58,829 nt of DNA from Cyanobacteria bacterium MAG CAR3_bin_5 (GTDB taxonomy: Bacteria; Cyanobacteriota; Cyanobacteriia; PCC-6307; Cyanobiaceae): positions 1 to 58,829 of the forward strand of contig JAPOTR010000027.1 in assembly GCA_026709085.1 (NCBI GenBank), given 5' to 3'. The position numbers and the translations under genes are program-made. Positions 17,831 to 26,990 of this stretch are shown here, in pieces (position 1 is the stretch's first letter; each line of letters opens with the position of its first letter). The notes beneath the pieces were generated by a model. The model made no database searches and was not told where the DNA came from. It was given only the letters and a program-made list of their open reading frames with translations.

Positions 17831-18208
17831 ATTGTCCCTGAGGCCGAAGACTCCAGAATAGCTTTATTGCCTTTGGAGTTTACCTCCTGAAGGCAAGATG
17901 ACCTTGTTGTGGCCATAGGTCCGCAGGTCACCTTCCTTCGCTAGAGGTTGGAGAAAGGATAGGCATTCTCCCTACCGAGCAATCGCCTGTGAGGACTCCC
18001 AACCTGACTGACCTACACCATGGATGCCCTTGGCAAGAGAGGGCATCCCCTTGGATCAAATTCATTCGATCAACTCCATGAGAACTATGGCCAAAAGCAA
18101 GCATTACAGAAGTCGGATGCTCCAGCGCGGCATCCGTGAAACAAACAACATTGCGTTGGTACAGTCCCGAGGCATTGCCCGCTCGCGGGTGCGAAGTCGG
18201 TGCGCGGC
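17541..18208. repeat. 668-bp tandem duplication, first copy
   Basis: Identical to 18214-18881 except for one difference that I can see (T at 17573 against C at 18246); the period is 673 bp, with 5 bp (18209-18213) between copies. It spans the winged-helix end of the S1 pseudogene and about 380 bp of non-coding sequence. Near-identity indicates a recent event. Both copies carry the second frameshift, so gene decay came before the duplication. Confidence 0.9.
17867..17896. repeat. Stem-loop after the S1-winged-helix pseudogene
   Basis: Arms TTGCCTT (17867-17873) and AAGGCAA (17890-17896) with an inner GGAG/CTCC pair form a stable hairpin 37 bp after the winged-helix stop. It lacks a T run, so it is not a typical intrinsic terminator. 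An identical hairpin occurs at 18540-18569 in the second duplicate. Confidence 0.45.
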
Positions 18209-18213
18209 ATCGA

Positions 18214-18881
18214 AAGCTTGAGCAGGTTCTTGCTGATAGTTGTATCATCATTGGGAAGCTTTTCCTGAGTAAGAAGCTCCTCGACTTCTCTGTAATGCTA
18301 TCAGACTTGGAATTTGCACTGCTTCATTGCCTCTGGCGACATCGCGGGGATACTGTCTCCTACGAGATTATCCTCCAAGAGTGGGGCAATTCTGATGGAC
18401 CATTGAAGCCATCAGGAACATTGTTCACCAACTTCATTCCCATGGTCTGGAGATCAAAACTGATCATGGCATTGGCTACCGTCTGGAGGTACCTGAGGGC
18501 TAAATTGTCCCTGAGGCCGAAGACTCCAGAATAGCTTTATTGCCTTTGGAGTTTACCTCCTGAAGGCAAGATGACCTTGTTGTGGCCATAGGTCCGCAGG
18601 TCACCTTCCTTCGCTAGAGGTTGGAGAAAGGATAGGCATTCTCCCTACCGAGCAATCGCCTGTGAGGACTCCCAACCTGACTGACCTACACCATGGATGC
18701 CCTTGGCAAGAGAGGGCATCCCCTTGGATCAAATTCATTCGATCAACTCCATGAGAACTATGGCCAAAAGCAAGCATTACAGAAGTCGGATGCTCCAGCG
18801 CGGCATCCGTGAAACAAACAACATTGCGTTGGTACAGTCCCGAGGCATTGCCCGCTCGCGGGTGCGAAGTCGGTGCGCGGC
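18214..18881. repeat. 668-bp tandem duplication, second copy (contains a second winged-helix fragment)
   Basis: Second copy of 17541-18208. It contains an isolated winged-helix fragment (18214-18503) without S1 domains; a forward frame of 132 codons from 18136 crosses the junction but carries the same frameshift, so I treat it as a fragment. The distal part holds a basic frame (18697-19014: MPLAREGIPLDQIHS, KSKHYRSRMLQRGIRE) that I cannot assign. Confidence 0.9.
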
Positions 18882-19067
18882 GCGGAATCCGCTGCGGGGA
18901 CAGCCTGTTACTGGGAAGCAAACAGATCTGGTACGTCATCCAGAAGTTTTGGTCTCCAGCGCAAGAAGCTTGTCCGAGCAATGGACAAGATCGGCGAGTA
19001 AGGGCTGGGCGTAGCCCCATCATCCCCCAACCTCGGACTTACGGCCCCCTCGGCTTGGAAACGCTTT
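18882..19067. other. Unassigned sequence between the duplication and the restriction remnant
   Basis: No complete gene. One forward frame ending in TAA near 19004 reads SFGLQRKKLVRAMDKIGE, which looks like the end of a real protein, but nothing upstream in that frame extends it and I do not recognise it. Probably debris of an older insertion. Confidence 0.3.
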
Positions 19068-19352
19068 TCAGCTTATCGAGTCGAGGGCGGTTTGCGCCTC
19101 CAGGAAATCTTTCCGGTCAAACACCAGCCGGAACATGCCTTTGGTTGAGACGTCGTGAATGGTTACCTTGCCAGCATTGAAGATTTGCTCCAACGCGGCG
19201 AAAACTCGCCTTTTGTATTGGGTATCGTCGTTGACATGCAGGTGCTGGCCCTTTGTCTCAAACACCAGAAGGGATCGGGAACGAGCAACGCCCGTTCCAG
19301 GGTGGAACACGTCTTTGCTCGGATGGAGATGGTCATAGGGGCAAGGTGACAC
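19068..19352 (-). pseudogene. C-terminal remnant of a type III restriction (Res) subunit
   Basis: A 94-codon minus-strand frame contains SRSLLVFETKGQHLHVNDDT, then YKRRVFAALEQIFNAG and KGMFRLVFDRKDF. This matches, from memory, the C-terminal endonuclease region of type III restriction subunits or related helicase-nucleases, where the E-T-K of FETKG is part of the PD-(D/E)xK site. The preceding 700 or more residues (helicase part) and any mod gene are missing. Only the tail of a lost restriction system remains. Confidence 0.6.
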
Positions 19353-19457
19353 GTTGTATTGGTTTGGCCAGGGTGCGAGCTTGGTGGTATTTGCGGAATC
19401 CGGTGTTTAACGTTCTCAGACTCAGTCAGCACAAGTATGGAATAGTAGCCCATAGTA

Positions 19458-19478
19458 ATCTAATGGTGTCCATTAGAT
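19458..19478. repeat. Perfect 9-bp inverted repeat with 3-nt spacer
   Basis: Arms ATCTAATGG (19458-19466) and CCATTAGAT (19470-19478) enclose TGT. It is too short for a classical terminator and has no T run. It could be an operator or the tip of a mobile-element end; it lies between the restriction remnant and cobN. Confidence 0.5.
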
Positions 19479-19594
19479 AGTGGGATAATCTCTTGACCGT
19501 TGGTTGCCTGTCGTGGCTCTTGCTGATGCCATAGAGCGTGCAGGGCAGGATAGTGACTCCTTTCCCCTAACCTCTCATATCGCTGTTCTCCCAT

Positions 19595-19616
19595 CTGAAA
19601 AAGCCTGCTGGCCCAT
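19595..19616. repeat. 22-bp sequence repeated exactly at 30200-30221
   Basis: The core AAAAAGCCTGCTGGCCCAT and three bases before it are identical at both sites, 10.6 kb apart, in the same orientation. The flanks do not match. Both copies lie in decayed non-coding accessory DNA, which suggests remnants of one dispersed element. Confidence 0.6.
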
Positions 19617-19776
19617 ACAAGTCCGTTCCACAACTGACTTTCTTTCTGAAGATAAATGCCATTTGGGCAATTGCCAGTCCAATACAAGACCGAATTAAGA
19701 TCGTAAGACTGGCGCCAAAGCCAGCCTGGGGTAGGGTTTCATGGGTTGGACATGATCGAATGTCAAGTCCCCTCCC

Positions 19777-22700
19777 ATGCATCGTCTTGCAGTCCTTCCC
19801 GGCGTTGACGACGGCCAGGGTGGCGCCCTGTTGGTGGAGCAGGAGCCCGCCCCCATTCTGCTGCTGACCACCTCGGATACGGACCTGGCCACTATGGCCA
19901 CCGTGCTGGAGCGGTCCCCCCAACCCCGTCCCATGCGGGGCCTTAACGTTGCCGCCCTGGCCCATCCCGCCGTGGTGGACCACTATCTCCGCACCACCGT
20001 GGCCCCTGCCCGGGTGGTGCTGTTGCGTCTTCTGGGGGGGCGCAGTGTGTGGAGTTACGGCCTGGAGCGCCTGCAGGAGTGGCAGGCTGCCGGGGGATGC
20101 CTGGTGGTGCTGGATGCGGTGGCCCCGGATCCGGCGCTGGAGAGCCTCAGCAGCACCGCGCCCGAGTTGACCCGGGCCCTGGGAGATGCTTTCCGTTGGG
20201 GTGGGACCGACAACCTGGCGGGTGTGGCCGCGGCGCTGCAAGACCTGGCGGCCGGCATTGAGCCCCAACTCCCCCGCCCGGCGCCCCTGGCGGATCCCCT
20301 TCCCCATGACTGGCGCCAGGATGACCAGGGGCCGGCCGTGGGGGTCCTGTTCTATCGGGCGTTGGCCCAGGCGGGTGATGTTGCCCTGGTGGATGCCGCG
20401 CTGGCCAGCCTCCGGGCAGCGGGCATGGCCCCCAAGGCGCTGCTGATCAGTGGCTTGCGCACACCGGGGATTCAATCCGGCATCGTGGCTCTCTGGCGAC
20501 GGCAGGGAGTGAAGCTGGTGCTCACCACCACGGGCTTTGCCGCAGTGGGGACAGGGGCAGGGGCGGTGGAGGATGCCGCCACCCTCTGGGACGAACTGGA
20601 TTGTCCCGTGCTGCAGATGGTCTGCAGCAGCGGCTCCCGGGAGGCTTGGCGGGAGAGCAGCGTGGGTCTGGGCCCTCGGGATCTGGGGATGCAGGTGGTG
20701 CTGCCGGAGTTGGACGGCCGGCTTCTGGGGCGGGTGGTGAGCTTCAAGGAGGCGCAGCAACGTCACCCGCAACTGGACTGTCCGTTATTTCGTTACACGC
20801 CGGTGGCGGAGCGGCTCACCTGGTGCGCCCGCTGGGCGCGGGCCTGGCTCCAGCTTGCCGCCACCCCGGCGGAGCATCGGCGGCTGGCCATTGTTCTGGC
20901 CAACTATCCCACCCGCAACAGCCACCTGGCCAACGGCGTAGGCCTGGACACCCCGGCCAGTGTGGCCGCCTGTCTGGGTTGGCTGGCGGCGGCGGGCTAC
21001 GGGGTGACCGGGGCGTTGCCCAGGGACGGGGATCATTTGATCCATCAACTCACCATGGGGCGCAGCAACGATCCCCGCAGCCTGCCTCTGGCGCCCATGG
21101 CCCATTTGCCCCTGGCCGTCTATGAAGCCTGGTTTGCTCGGCTCCCCGCCCCGGCCCGCCGGACGGTGCTGGAGCGGTGGGGTCCCCCCGGTCGGGATGA
21201 ACACCTGGAAGCCGACGGGTTTGCCATCCATGGCAGCCGTTTTGGCGCGGTGGTGGTGCTGATTCAGCCCAGCCGCGGCTATGAGCAGGATCCCCAACTC
21301 AGCTACCACAGCCCGGATCTACCACCCACCCACCACTACCTGGCCACCTACCACTGGCTGCAAACGGTTCATCGGGCTGACGGGGTGATTCATTTCGGGA
21401 AGCACGGCAACCTGGAATGGCTGCCGGGCAAGGGTGTGGGCCTTTCCGCCAACTGCTTCCCGGACCTGGCCCTGGGTCCCTTGCCCCATCTGTATCCCTT
21501 CATCGTGAACGATCCGGGGGAAGGGGCCCAGGCCAAACGCCGCAGCCAGGCCCTGATCCTGGACCATCTCACCCCACCCCTGGCCCGGGCCGGCCTCCAT
21601 GGTCAGGAGGCCCTTCTGGAGCAAAGGTTGGATGAGTACTGGCAGGCGCTGCAGCTTGGCAGTGATCGGGCTCCCCATCTGCGCCGGGAACTGGATGGGC
21701 TGCTGGCGGCGCTCCACCTGGAGGCGGAAGGCGATCTGGATCAACGGCTGGAGCAGGCCGACGGCTATCTCTGTGAATTGAAGGAAGCCCAGATTCGCAC
21801 GGGGTTGCATCGCTACGGGATGGCGCCGGAGCCGCAGCAGCGGCTGGAGCTTCTGCTGGCGTTGGCCCGTTGCCCCCGGGGAGACCAGCCCGGCCTCACC
21901 CAGGCCATGGCCCTGGATCTGGGTCTGACGCTGGATCCCTGGACCAGCGAAGAGGAGGCGGCCCTGAGCCCGCAAGATCGGCAACGGCTGAATCTTTCCG
22001 CCACGGCCCGCTGCGCCGGTGACGCCATGGCCATGCTGGAAGACTGGGCCATGGGGCTGCTGAAGGGTGAGGCCACGGCGCCGGGCCCCCGCAGCCGCCA
22101 CTGTCTGGAGCAGGTGGCCGCCGATGTGGCGCCCCGTCTGGATGCCTGCCCCAAGCAGGAGCAACAGTCCCTGCTCCGTGGCCTGGCGGGGGGGCGGATC
22201 CCCCCGGGACCTGCCGGAGCCCCCACCCGCGGCCGCCTGGAGGTGCTGCCCACGGGGCGGAACTTCTACAGCATCGACCTGCGGGGACTACCCACGGAAG
22301 CCGCCTGGGATCTGGGGCGCCGGGCTGCGGAGTTGCTGCTGGAGCACCATGAGCAGCAGCAGGGGGAGCCCCTGCGCCACCTGGCCATGAGTGTCTGGGG
22401 GACGGCCACCATGCGCAACGGCGGCGATGAAATTGCCCAGGCCCTGGCGCTCATGGGGGTGCGGCCCGTGTGGGACGGCCAGCAACGGCGGGTGGTGGAT
22501 CTGGAGGTGATCCCCCTGCCTCAACTGAACCGCCCGCGGGTGGACGTGACGCTGCGGATCTCCGGGTTCTTCCGGGATGCGTTCCCCAATCTGGTGGACC
22601 TGATGCACCGGGCCGGCCTGTTGTTACGGCAGGCCACCGGCACGATCCTGGGGCAGATCTACGGCTCGGCGCCGGGGGCCTACGGCGCCGGTTTACAGGG

Positions 22701-23397
22701 GCTGATGGACAGCGGCGCCTGGGAGAGCGCCACGGATCTGGCCACCGCCTTCCTCAACTGGAGCCAGTGGCGTTACAGCAGCAATGCCGCGGGTGAGCTG
22801 CAGGTGCAGCAGGACCGGGACGGTCTGTGCGACCGGCTGCGGCAGGTGGACGGGGTGCTTCACAACCAGGACAACCGGGAACACGACCTGCTGGATTCCG
22901 ATGATTACTACCAGTTCCAGGGTGGCCTGGCGGCGACGGTCACCCAGTTGCGCGGCCAGACCCCTGCCCTCTGGTTTGGGGACCATGCCCGTCCCCAACG
23001 CCCCCGGATCCACCGTCTGGCCCGTGAACTGGACAAGGTGGTCCGCTCACGACTACTGAATCCCCGCTGGCTGGAGGGGATGCGCCGCCATGGGTATCGG
23101 GGCGGTTTCGAGATGAGCGCCAGCTTGAATTACCTGTTTGCCTACGACGCCAGCACCGGCGCGGCGCCGGATTGGGCCTATGGCGCCATTGCTCGGCAAT
23201 GGCTGCTGGAGCCCGAAGGCCGGGCCGCCCTGAACAACAGCAACCCGTGGGCGTTACAGGAAATGGGAGAGCGGCTGCTGGAGGCCCACCGCCGCGGCCT
23301 CTGGAAAGACGCCGACAAGGAGCAGATTCAGGCCCTTGAAGCGCTGGTGCGCCAAGTGGATGCCGATCTGGAGCTTGGTCAGGGGGGGCGTGGTTAG
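19777..23397 (+). CDS. cobN: Cobaltochelatase subunit CobN
   Basis: A 1206-aa protein of the CobN/ChlH family that inserts cobalt into the corrin ring, using ATP with partner subunits not in this window. It starts MHRLAVLPGVDDGQGGALLV, typical of cyanobacterial CobN and unlike ChlH. Family blocks include IVLANYPTRNSHLANGVGLD, ADGVIHFGKHGNLEWLPGKG, GRNFYSIDLRGLPTEAAWDL, and a C-terminal MRRHGYRGGFEMSASLNYLF with YDA. Full length and intact. Its stop overlaps the convergent gene at 23394 by 4 bp. It is needed for cobalamin (pseudocobalamin) synthesis in this clade. Confidence 0.93.
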   Translation: MHRLAVLPGVDDGQGGALLVEQEPAPILLLTTSDTDLATMATVLERSPQPRPMRGLNVAALAHPAVVDHYLRTTVAPARVVLLRLLGGRSVWSYGLERLQEWQAAGGCLVVLDAVAPDPALESLSSTAPELTRALGDAFRWGGTDNLAGVAAALQDLAAGIEPQLPRPAPLADPLPHDWRQDDQGPAVGVLFYRALAQAGDVALVDAALASLRAAGMAPKALLISGLRTPGIQSGIVALWRRQGVKLVLTTTGFAAVGTGAGAVEDAATLWDELDCPVLQMVCSSGSREAWRESSVGLGPRDLGMQVVLPELDGRLLGRVVSFKEAQQRHPQLDCPLFRYTPVAERLTWCARWARAWLQLAATPAEHRRLAIVLANYPTRNSHLANGVGLDTPASVAACLGWLAAAGYGVTGALPRDGDHLIHQLTMGRSNDPRSLPLAPMAHLPLAVYEAWFARLPAPARRTVLERWGPPGRDEHLEADGFAIHGSRFGAVVVLIQPSRGYEQDPQLSYHSPDLPPTHHYLATYHWLQTVHRADGVIHFGKHGNLEWLPGKGVGLSANCFPDLALGPLPHLYPFIVNDPGEGAQAKRRSQALILDHLTPPLARAGLHGQEALLEQRLDEYWQALQLGSDRAPHLRRELDGLLAALHLEAEGDLDQRLEQADGYLCELKEAQIRTGLHRYGMAPEPQQRLELLLALARCPRGDQPGLTQAMALDLGLTLDPWTSEEEAALSPQDRQRLNLSATARCAGDAMAMLEDWAMGLLKGEATAPGPRSRHCLEQVAADVAPRLDACPKQEQQSLLRGLAGGRIPPGPAGAPTRGRLEVLPTGRNFYSIDLRGLPTEAAWDLGRRAAELLLEHHEQQQGEPLRHLAMSVWGTATMRNGGDEIAQALALMGVRPVWDGQQRRVVDLEVIPLPQLNRPRVDVTLRISGFFRDAFPNLVDLMHRAGLLLRQATGTILGQIYGSAPGAYGAGLQGLMDSGAWESATDLATAFLNWSQWRYSSNAAGELQVQQDRDGLCDRLRQVDGVLHNQDNREHDLLDSDDYYQFQGGLAATVTQLRGQTPALWFGDHARPQRPRIHRLARELDKVVRSRLLNPRWLEGMRRHGYRGGFEMSASLNYLFAYDASTGAAPDWAYGAIARQWLLEPEGRAALNNSNPWALQEMGERLLEAHRRGLWKDADKEQIQALEALVRQVDADLELGQGGRG

Positions 23398-23888
23398 TTG
23401 GTTACGTCCCGCACCATCGAGCGGAAGGGATCAATGGAGCCCGGCTTCTTGCTGGCCGCGCTTCTGGGCACGGCGCGCCCCTGCCGGGGTGCGGCGGCGG
23501 GTTGTTTCTTCTTTTTTACGGAACCACCCCGTAGCCGCTGGGCCAGCTCCTGGGGGCTCATGGTCTGGGCAAAGGTTTTGCGCACCGTGGCGCCCGGGTT
23601 GGGGGCAGTGACCGGCGCCGGGCCGGTGCTTCCGGCGGCTGCCCTGGCCTCCGGCGCCCCACCTGTGGCCTTGGTCACCCGAGAGGCCATGGCGCCCACC
23701 TCCTGAATCACTTCCCCCCCGTCCGGCGAGGAGAGCGATTTGGGGAAGGTGCGGCGGATGGTGTTGGAAGAGCGCAGATAGGACATATCGCCTACGGTCT
23801 GCGCCGCGTCGTTGTCCAGGAAGAATGCCTTGTCGCTGGTGTTTTCAGCCTGGCCAGGCTTGGCGCGAAACCGGTCGAACAGTCCCAT
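23394..23888 (-). CDS. Conserved picocyanobacterial protein of unknown function
   Basis: A 164-aa protein starting MGLFDRFRAKPGQAENTSDK, then AFFLDNDAAQTVGDMSYLR and SNTIRRTFPKSL, with an Ala/Pro/Gly-rich middle and a basic end (SVKKKKQPAAAPRQGR, FRSMVRDVTN). I recall close relatives next to cobN in marine Synechococcus; none has a known function. A longer open frame reaches 24392, but ATG 23888 fits the conserved N-terminus. It is convergent with cobN, with a 4-bp overlap. Low complexity suggests a largely disordered protein. Confidence 0.8.
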   Translation of the reverse strand: MGLFDRFRAKPGQAENTSDKAFFLDNDAAQTVGDMSYLRSSNTIRRTFPKSLSSPDGGEVIQEVGAMASRVTKATGGAPEARAAAGSTGPAPVTAPNPGATVRKTFAQTMSPQELAQRLRGGSVKKKKQPAAAPRQGRAVPRSAASKKPGSIDPFRSMVRDVTN

Positions 23889-23992
23889 TGGGCCGGGGGC
23901 AAACAATAAAAAGATTCTAGAGGAAATCCAAGGCGCCGGCGCCGCTCCGGTCGTTTTGCAACGATGCGCAAAGACAGCGCCCCCCGCCGCCC

Positions 23993-24682
23993 TCAGCGCC
24001 CCCTCAGGTTGGCGCCATGGGTGTCCGTCCCACAACTGGCCAGCAACCCCAGATCCTGGCGCAGTTGATCCACGTGGTCGCAGATCAAGGGGGACGGTTG
24101 CCACCAGGGGCCCATATCGTAGTCGTACCAGGTCTCCACCGCATCGAACTTCAACCCCTGGGCCGCCCGGATCAACACGCGGAAATCCAGGCGGTAGCGG
24201 GCCGGATGAGCCAGGGCGGCCAGGCCCCCCGCCCTGTGAACGGCCCTCACCACGGCCCCCGCCTGCAATGGCTCCCCACGGACCGCTTCCCCCTGGAGAT
24301 AGGGCATCAGCGGCTCCTCCGCCCCGTACCCCAGGGCAAGAACATGGACAAGACAACCTTTGAGAAGGGCGCTGATCTCCACGCCGCGCCACAGCCTGGG
24401 GACGGCCTGCCCCTGCCGTTGCAACGCCGCCAGGGTTTGTTGCGCAAGCGGGTAGGCTCGCTGGCTGTGGTGGTCCGTAACCGCCAAGTGCTCCAACCCC
24501 AGCTCGGCCGCCTGAACCGCCAACTCCTCAGGCGTCAGGCTGCCGTCGCTGCACGTGGTGTGGCAATGAAAATTGCACCGCCCGGGGCAGCTATGGCGGT
24601 CAATCGTCGCCAGAACCTTGACCAGAGGATGGGGAAGGGAGCCAGCGTCAGGCGCCCTGGGAGAGGGCCTGCTGCTCCGCAT
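23993..24682 (-). CDS. PHP domain phosphoesterase (COG0613/YciV-like)
   Basis: A 229-aa metal-dependent phosphoesterase. PHP motifs are present: NFHCHTTCSDGSLTPEEL, HLAVTDHHS, GVEISALLKGCLVHVLALG, LAALAHPARYR and SCGTDTHGANLRG, supplying the His/Asp metal ligands. Relatives hydrolyse 3',5'-nucleoside bisphosphates or trim RNA 5' ends; which reaction applies here is not determined. ATG 24682 gives a 35-bp overlap with the end of hemJ; an upstream ATG at 24703 is possible. It is likely co-transcribed with hemJ. Confidence 0.85.
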   Translation of the reverse strand: MRSSRPSPRAPDAGSLPHPLVKVLATIDRHSCPGRCNFHCHTTCSDGSLTPEELAVQAAELGLEHLAVTDHHSQRAYPLAQQTLAALQRQGQAVPRLWRGVEISALLKGCLVHVLALGYGAEEPLMPYLQGEAVRGEPLQAGAVVRAVHRAGGLAALAHPARYRLDFRVLIRAAQGLKFDAVETWYDYDMGPWWQPSPLICDHVDQLRQDLGLLASCGTDTHGANLRGR

Positions 24683-25235
24683 CCCGTCGACGCTTGCGGG
24701 CATAGAATTGAATGGCCAACGCCATGAAAACAACGAGGGCTGCCACCAGCCACGTGGCGAGACCCGTGGGGAACTGGCCTTTGAAAACGGCCAGCATCAC
24801 GATCACCACCAGCAACAGGGTGGGGGCTTCGTTCAGCGCCCGCAGCTTGCCGCTGCTCCAGGCGCAGATCCCTTGCTGCAACTGCCCCATGAGCCGGTAG
24901 CAGAACAGGTGGTAGGCCATCAGCAGGGCCACGAAGGCCAGCTTCACGTGCAACCAGCCCTGGTGCAGCCAACCGGGATTGGTGGCCAACAGACCCACCG
25001 CCATGGCCACCGCCACCACCATGCCGGGGGTGGTGATGATGTTGGCCAGCCGTTTCTCCATCAAGGTGTATTGGGGCTTGAGCACCGCCTGGGCATCCGG
25101 GCTGAGGGCGTCCGCCTCCACGTGGTAGATGAAGAGGCGCACCAGATAGAAAAGCCCGGCAAACCACACCACCACCCCGATGACGTGGAAGGTCTTGAAC
25201 CAGAGATAGGCCTCTGGCGGCAGGTGCAGCGCCAT
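24648..25235 (-). CDS. hemJ: Protoporphyrinogen IX oxidase HemJ
   Basis: A 195-aa integral membrane enzyme that oxidises protoporphyrinogen IX to protoporphyrin IX for haem and chlorophyll. It has four to five membrane helices; the N-terminus AYLWFKTFHVIGVVVWFAGL carries the conserved His of the family, and LVRLFIYHVEA and GWLHVKLAFVALLMAYHLFC follow. Length is typical. The first 33 codons and the upstream region are duplicated, in diverged form, at 28048-28245, on the far side of a restriction-modification-like insertion. Confidence 0.92.
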   Translation of the reverse strand: MALHLPPEAYLWFKTFHVIGVVVWFAGLFYLVRLFIYHVEADALSPDAQAVLKPQYTLMEKRLANIITTPGMVVAVAMAVGLLATNPGWLHQGWLHVKLAFVALLMAYHLFCYRLMGQLQQGICAWSSGKLRALNEAPTLLLVVIVMLAVFKGQFPTGLATWLVAALVVFMALAIQFYARKRRRDAEQQALSQGA

Positions 25236-25320
25236 CGGGTTGGGGGAGCTTCGGGTCAGAGCTTATTACAGCATGGCTTGCTGGGGTGTGGTCCTCAACT
25301 GTCAGGTACTTGTCCCCTCA
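25137..25320. repeat. Duplicated hemJ 5' end and upstream region, intact copy
   Basis: This stretch matches 28048-28245 with scattered substitutions and small indels; long identical blocks include GGAAGGTCTTGAACCAGAGA and GCGCCATCGGGTTGGGGGAG. The two copies bracket about 2.7 kb that contain the HEAT-nuclease and methyltransferase genes. Divergence shows the event is older than the 668-bp duplication. Confidence 0.85.
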
Positions 25321-25427
25321 GGGAGCGTTCCGTGTAGAGATTCGCTCTTTTGCGGCTTGGTCGAGCGGGGCGCCTCATAGACTCAGGCACGGTCTCTGGC
25401 CATAGCCCGTTGGGTTAGATTGTCACC

Positions 25428-26990
25428 ATGCCACCTCTTGCCTTCAAACCTGACTCCAGCTTCTTCGAGAAGATCGCCCTTGGAGCTGTTGGCAGCCGGC
25501 ATGTGGCGCAAGATCTGGAAAGACTGGGTCACCAGATCGTTGAGCTCGAACGTGGCGCCATGGACACGAAGCTCTGGAAGGACGTAAAGCGCAAGCGAGT
25601 CCGCATTCCGGACCTTGTGTGCAAGGTTTGCGGACTTCGCATCGAGAGCCGGGCGAAAACAAAGGCCGAACTGTCCATGTCCCATAGCTTTTCAGCCCAT
25701 GAACGTGCGTGGGACTTTGGCATGGTGGACACTGACTTGGTCGCTTTTCCTGTCTGCATAAAGGATAAAGATCAAGAAAAGCAGTGGTGCATTGGTCGGC
25801 TCAATGACCAAAACTCTTATTGGCACGAGCGTAACCGGATCCAGTGGCAACCCCAAGGCAAGGTCAATTACATACGAGTCGGCCAGTTCAGAGACGTACC
25901 ACATGATGAAGCGTCGACCAAGGGAGTGACCGAAGCGTCGGAAACCAGTATCTCGTGGAAGTCACGGTTTTCCCGTCGCAACGGCTTCGTTAAAGTCGTG
26001 AGCGGTCAAAAGATCACACTCACCAGAGCTGGCGATGGGCATCGTCACACCCAGACAATTCCCCCAGAAATAAAAATAGTAGTAGACTATGGCGACCAAG
26101 TTGCGCTCAATCAGATTATCGCGTCGAGAGTCAGACCAGAAACTGATAATCACTTGCGTTGCTCCCAGGAGTTGACAGACTTTCAACTTTTGCAGCTTCT
26201 GTCTTCCCGCGAGCGGACTCAGCGTTTTACTGGGGTGAAGCTGGCAAGACTCCGGCTTAGGCGTAGCGACTCTCTAGCCAATACTATTGCTAGTCTTGAA
26301 AGAGATCAGGAAGAAGACATGTACATTCGGCTGGAAGCTGCGGCATACCTTGTTGCAATCTGTGATATGGGAGCACAAGATCTCTTTATGCCGTACTTGA
26401 TGAATTGTGACGAGCAGATTCAGCTTGAAGCTGTCATTTCGCTGGGAGAAGCCGGTACCCAGGAGTGTGTGAGCCTATTGAGCACCATCTTGAACGACGC
26501 TGAACGCCCTTACTTTGCACGTAGTGCTGCGGCTTGGTCATTAAGTCGCATCAATGACTCTCAATCGTGTCAGTGCCTTGTGCAGGCGTTTGGGGATATC
26601 AATCCAAACCTCCGTGAAGAGGCTCTTGAAGGTATTGTCAGGCTGCATTCAGACGCAGTTCCCTGGCTTCTCTCCGGGTTACAGGAAGAGAATCCTGCCA
26701 TCGCAGCCGGCTGTGCCGAAGCCCTGCGTCAGCACGGGGCGCTACCAGCCGAGGCCATCGGTACGTTGACTGAACAGCTTACCGAGGAAAACCCTTCCAA
26801 ATGGGCCGTTTGGCTGGCCGGTCACTTGCCCAGAGAATGTCTCGCTGGGGCAGTAGCGGATCTACAGGAAACGGCGCCAGAACTTCACTACGCGATTACT
26901 GTATTGTGGTCGTTCGCCGAAAGCTGGATAGCGCGGCACTGGGAGTTGCAACCGGGCGCAAACTTCCCTCCTATGGGCAATGCCCCATGA
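25428..26990 (+). CDS. HEAT-repeat protein with an N-terminal PD-(D/E)xK-like nuclease, putative restriction enzyme
   Basis: A 520-aa protein. Residues 60-77 read IPDLVCKVCGLRIESRAK: a PD at 61-62, a CxxC pair (C65, C68) and E73...K77, a plausible variant PD-(D/E)xK nuclease core; the E near 39-41 could be the helix acid. Residues about 290-500 contain HEAT-type helical repeats (RLEAAAYLVAICDMGAQDLF, LEAVISLGEAGTQECVSLL, ARSAAAWSLSRINDSQSC). HEAT repeats are rare in restriction enzymes. The stop overlaps the ATG of a DNA methyltransferase (ATGA), so both are made from one message. The best interpretation is the restriction half of a restriction-modification pair; a regulatory role is the alternative. 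Codon and base composition are more AT-rich than in neighbours. Confidence 0.7.
   Translation: MPPLAFKPDSSFFEKIALGAVGSRHVAQDLERLGHQIVELERGAMDTKLWKDVKRKRVRIPDLVCKVCGLRIESRAKTKAELSMSHSFSAHERAWDFGMVDTDLVAFPVCIKDKDQEKQWCIGRLNDQNSYWHERNRIQWQPQGKVNYIRVGQFRDVPHDEASTKGVTEASETSISWKSRFSRRNGFVKVVSGQKITLTRAGDGHRHTQTIPPEIKIVVDYGDQVALNQIIASRVRPETDNHLRCSQELTDFQLLQLLSSRERTQRFTGVKLARLRLRRSDSLANTIASLERDQEEDMYIRLEAAAYLVAICDMGAQDLFMPYLMNCDEQIQLEAVISLGEAGTQECVSLLSTILNDAERPYFARSAAAWSLSRINDSQSCQCLVQAFGDINPNLREEALEGIVRLHSDAVPWLLSGLQEENPAIAAGCAEALRQHGALPAEAIGTLTEQLTEENPSKWAVWLAGHLPRECLAGAVADLQETAPELHYAITVLWSFAESWIARHWELQPGANFPPMGNAP

Larger units (their letters stand above)
19353..19776. other. 424-bp region upstream of cobN without a recognised gene
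   Basis: It holds a perfect hairpin (19458-19478) and one copy of a 22-bp sequence repeated near 30200. Short frames (up to about 75 codons) look like chance. The cobN promoter must lie in the right part, but I see no convincing -35/-10 pair. Confidence 0.4.

Noticed and set aside
18697-19014. 105-codon basic frame spanning the second duplicate and beyond
   Set aside because: No recognisable motif, no ribosome-binding site, and most of it is present twice through the duplication; probably chance.
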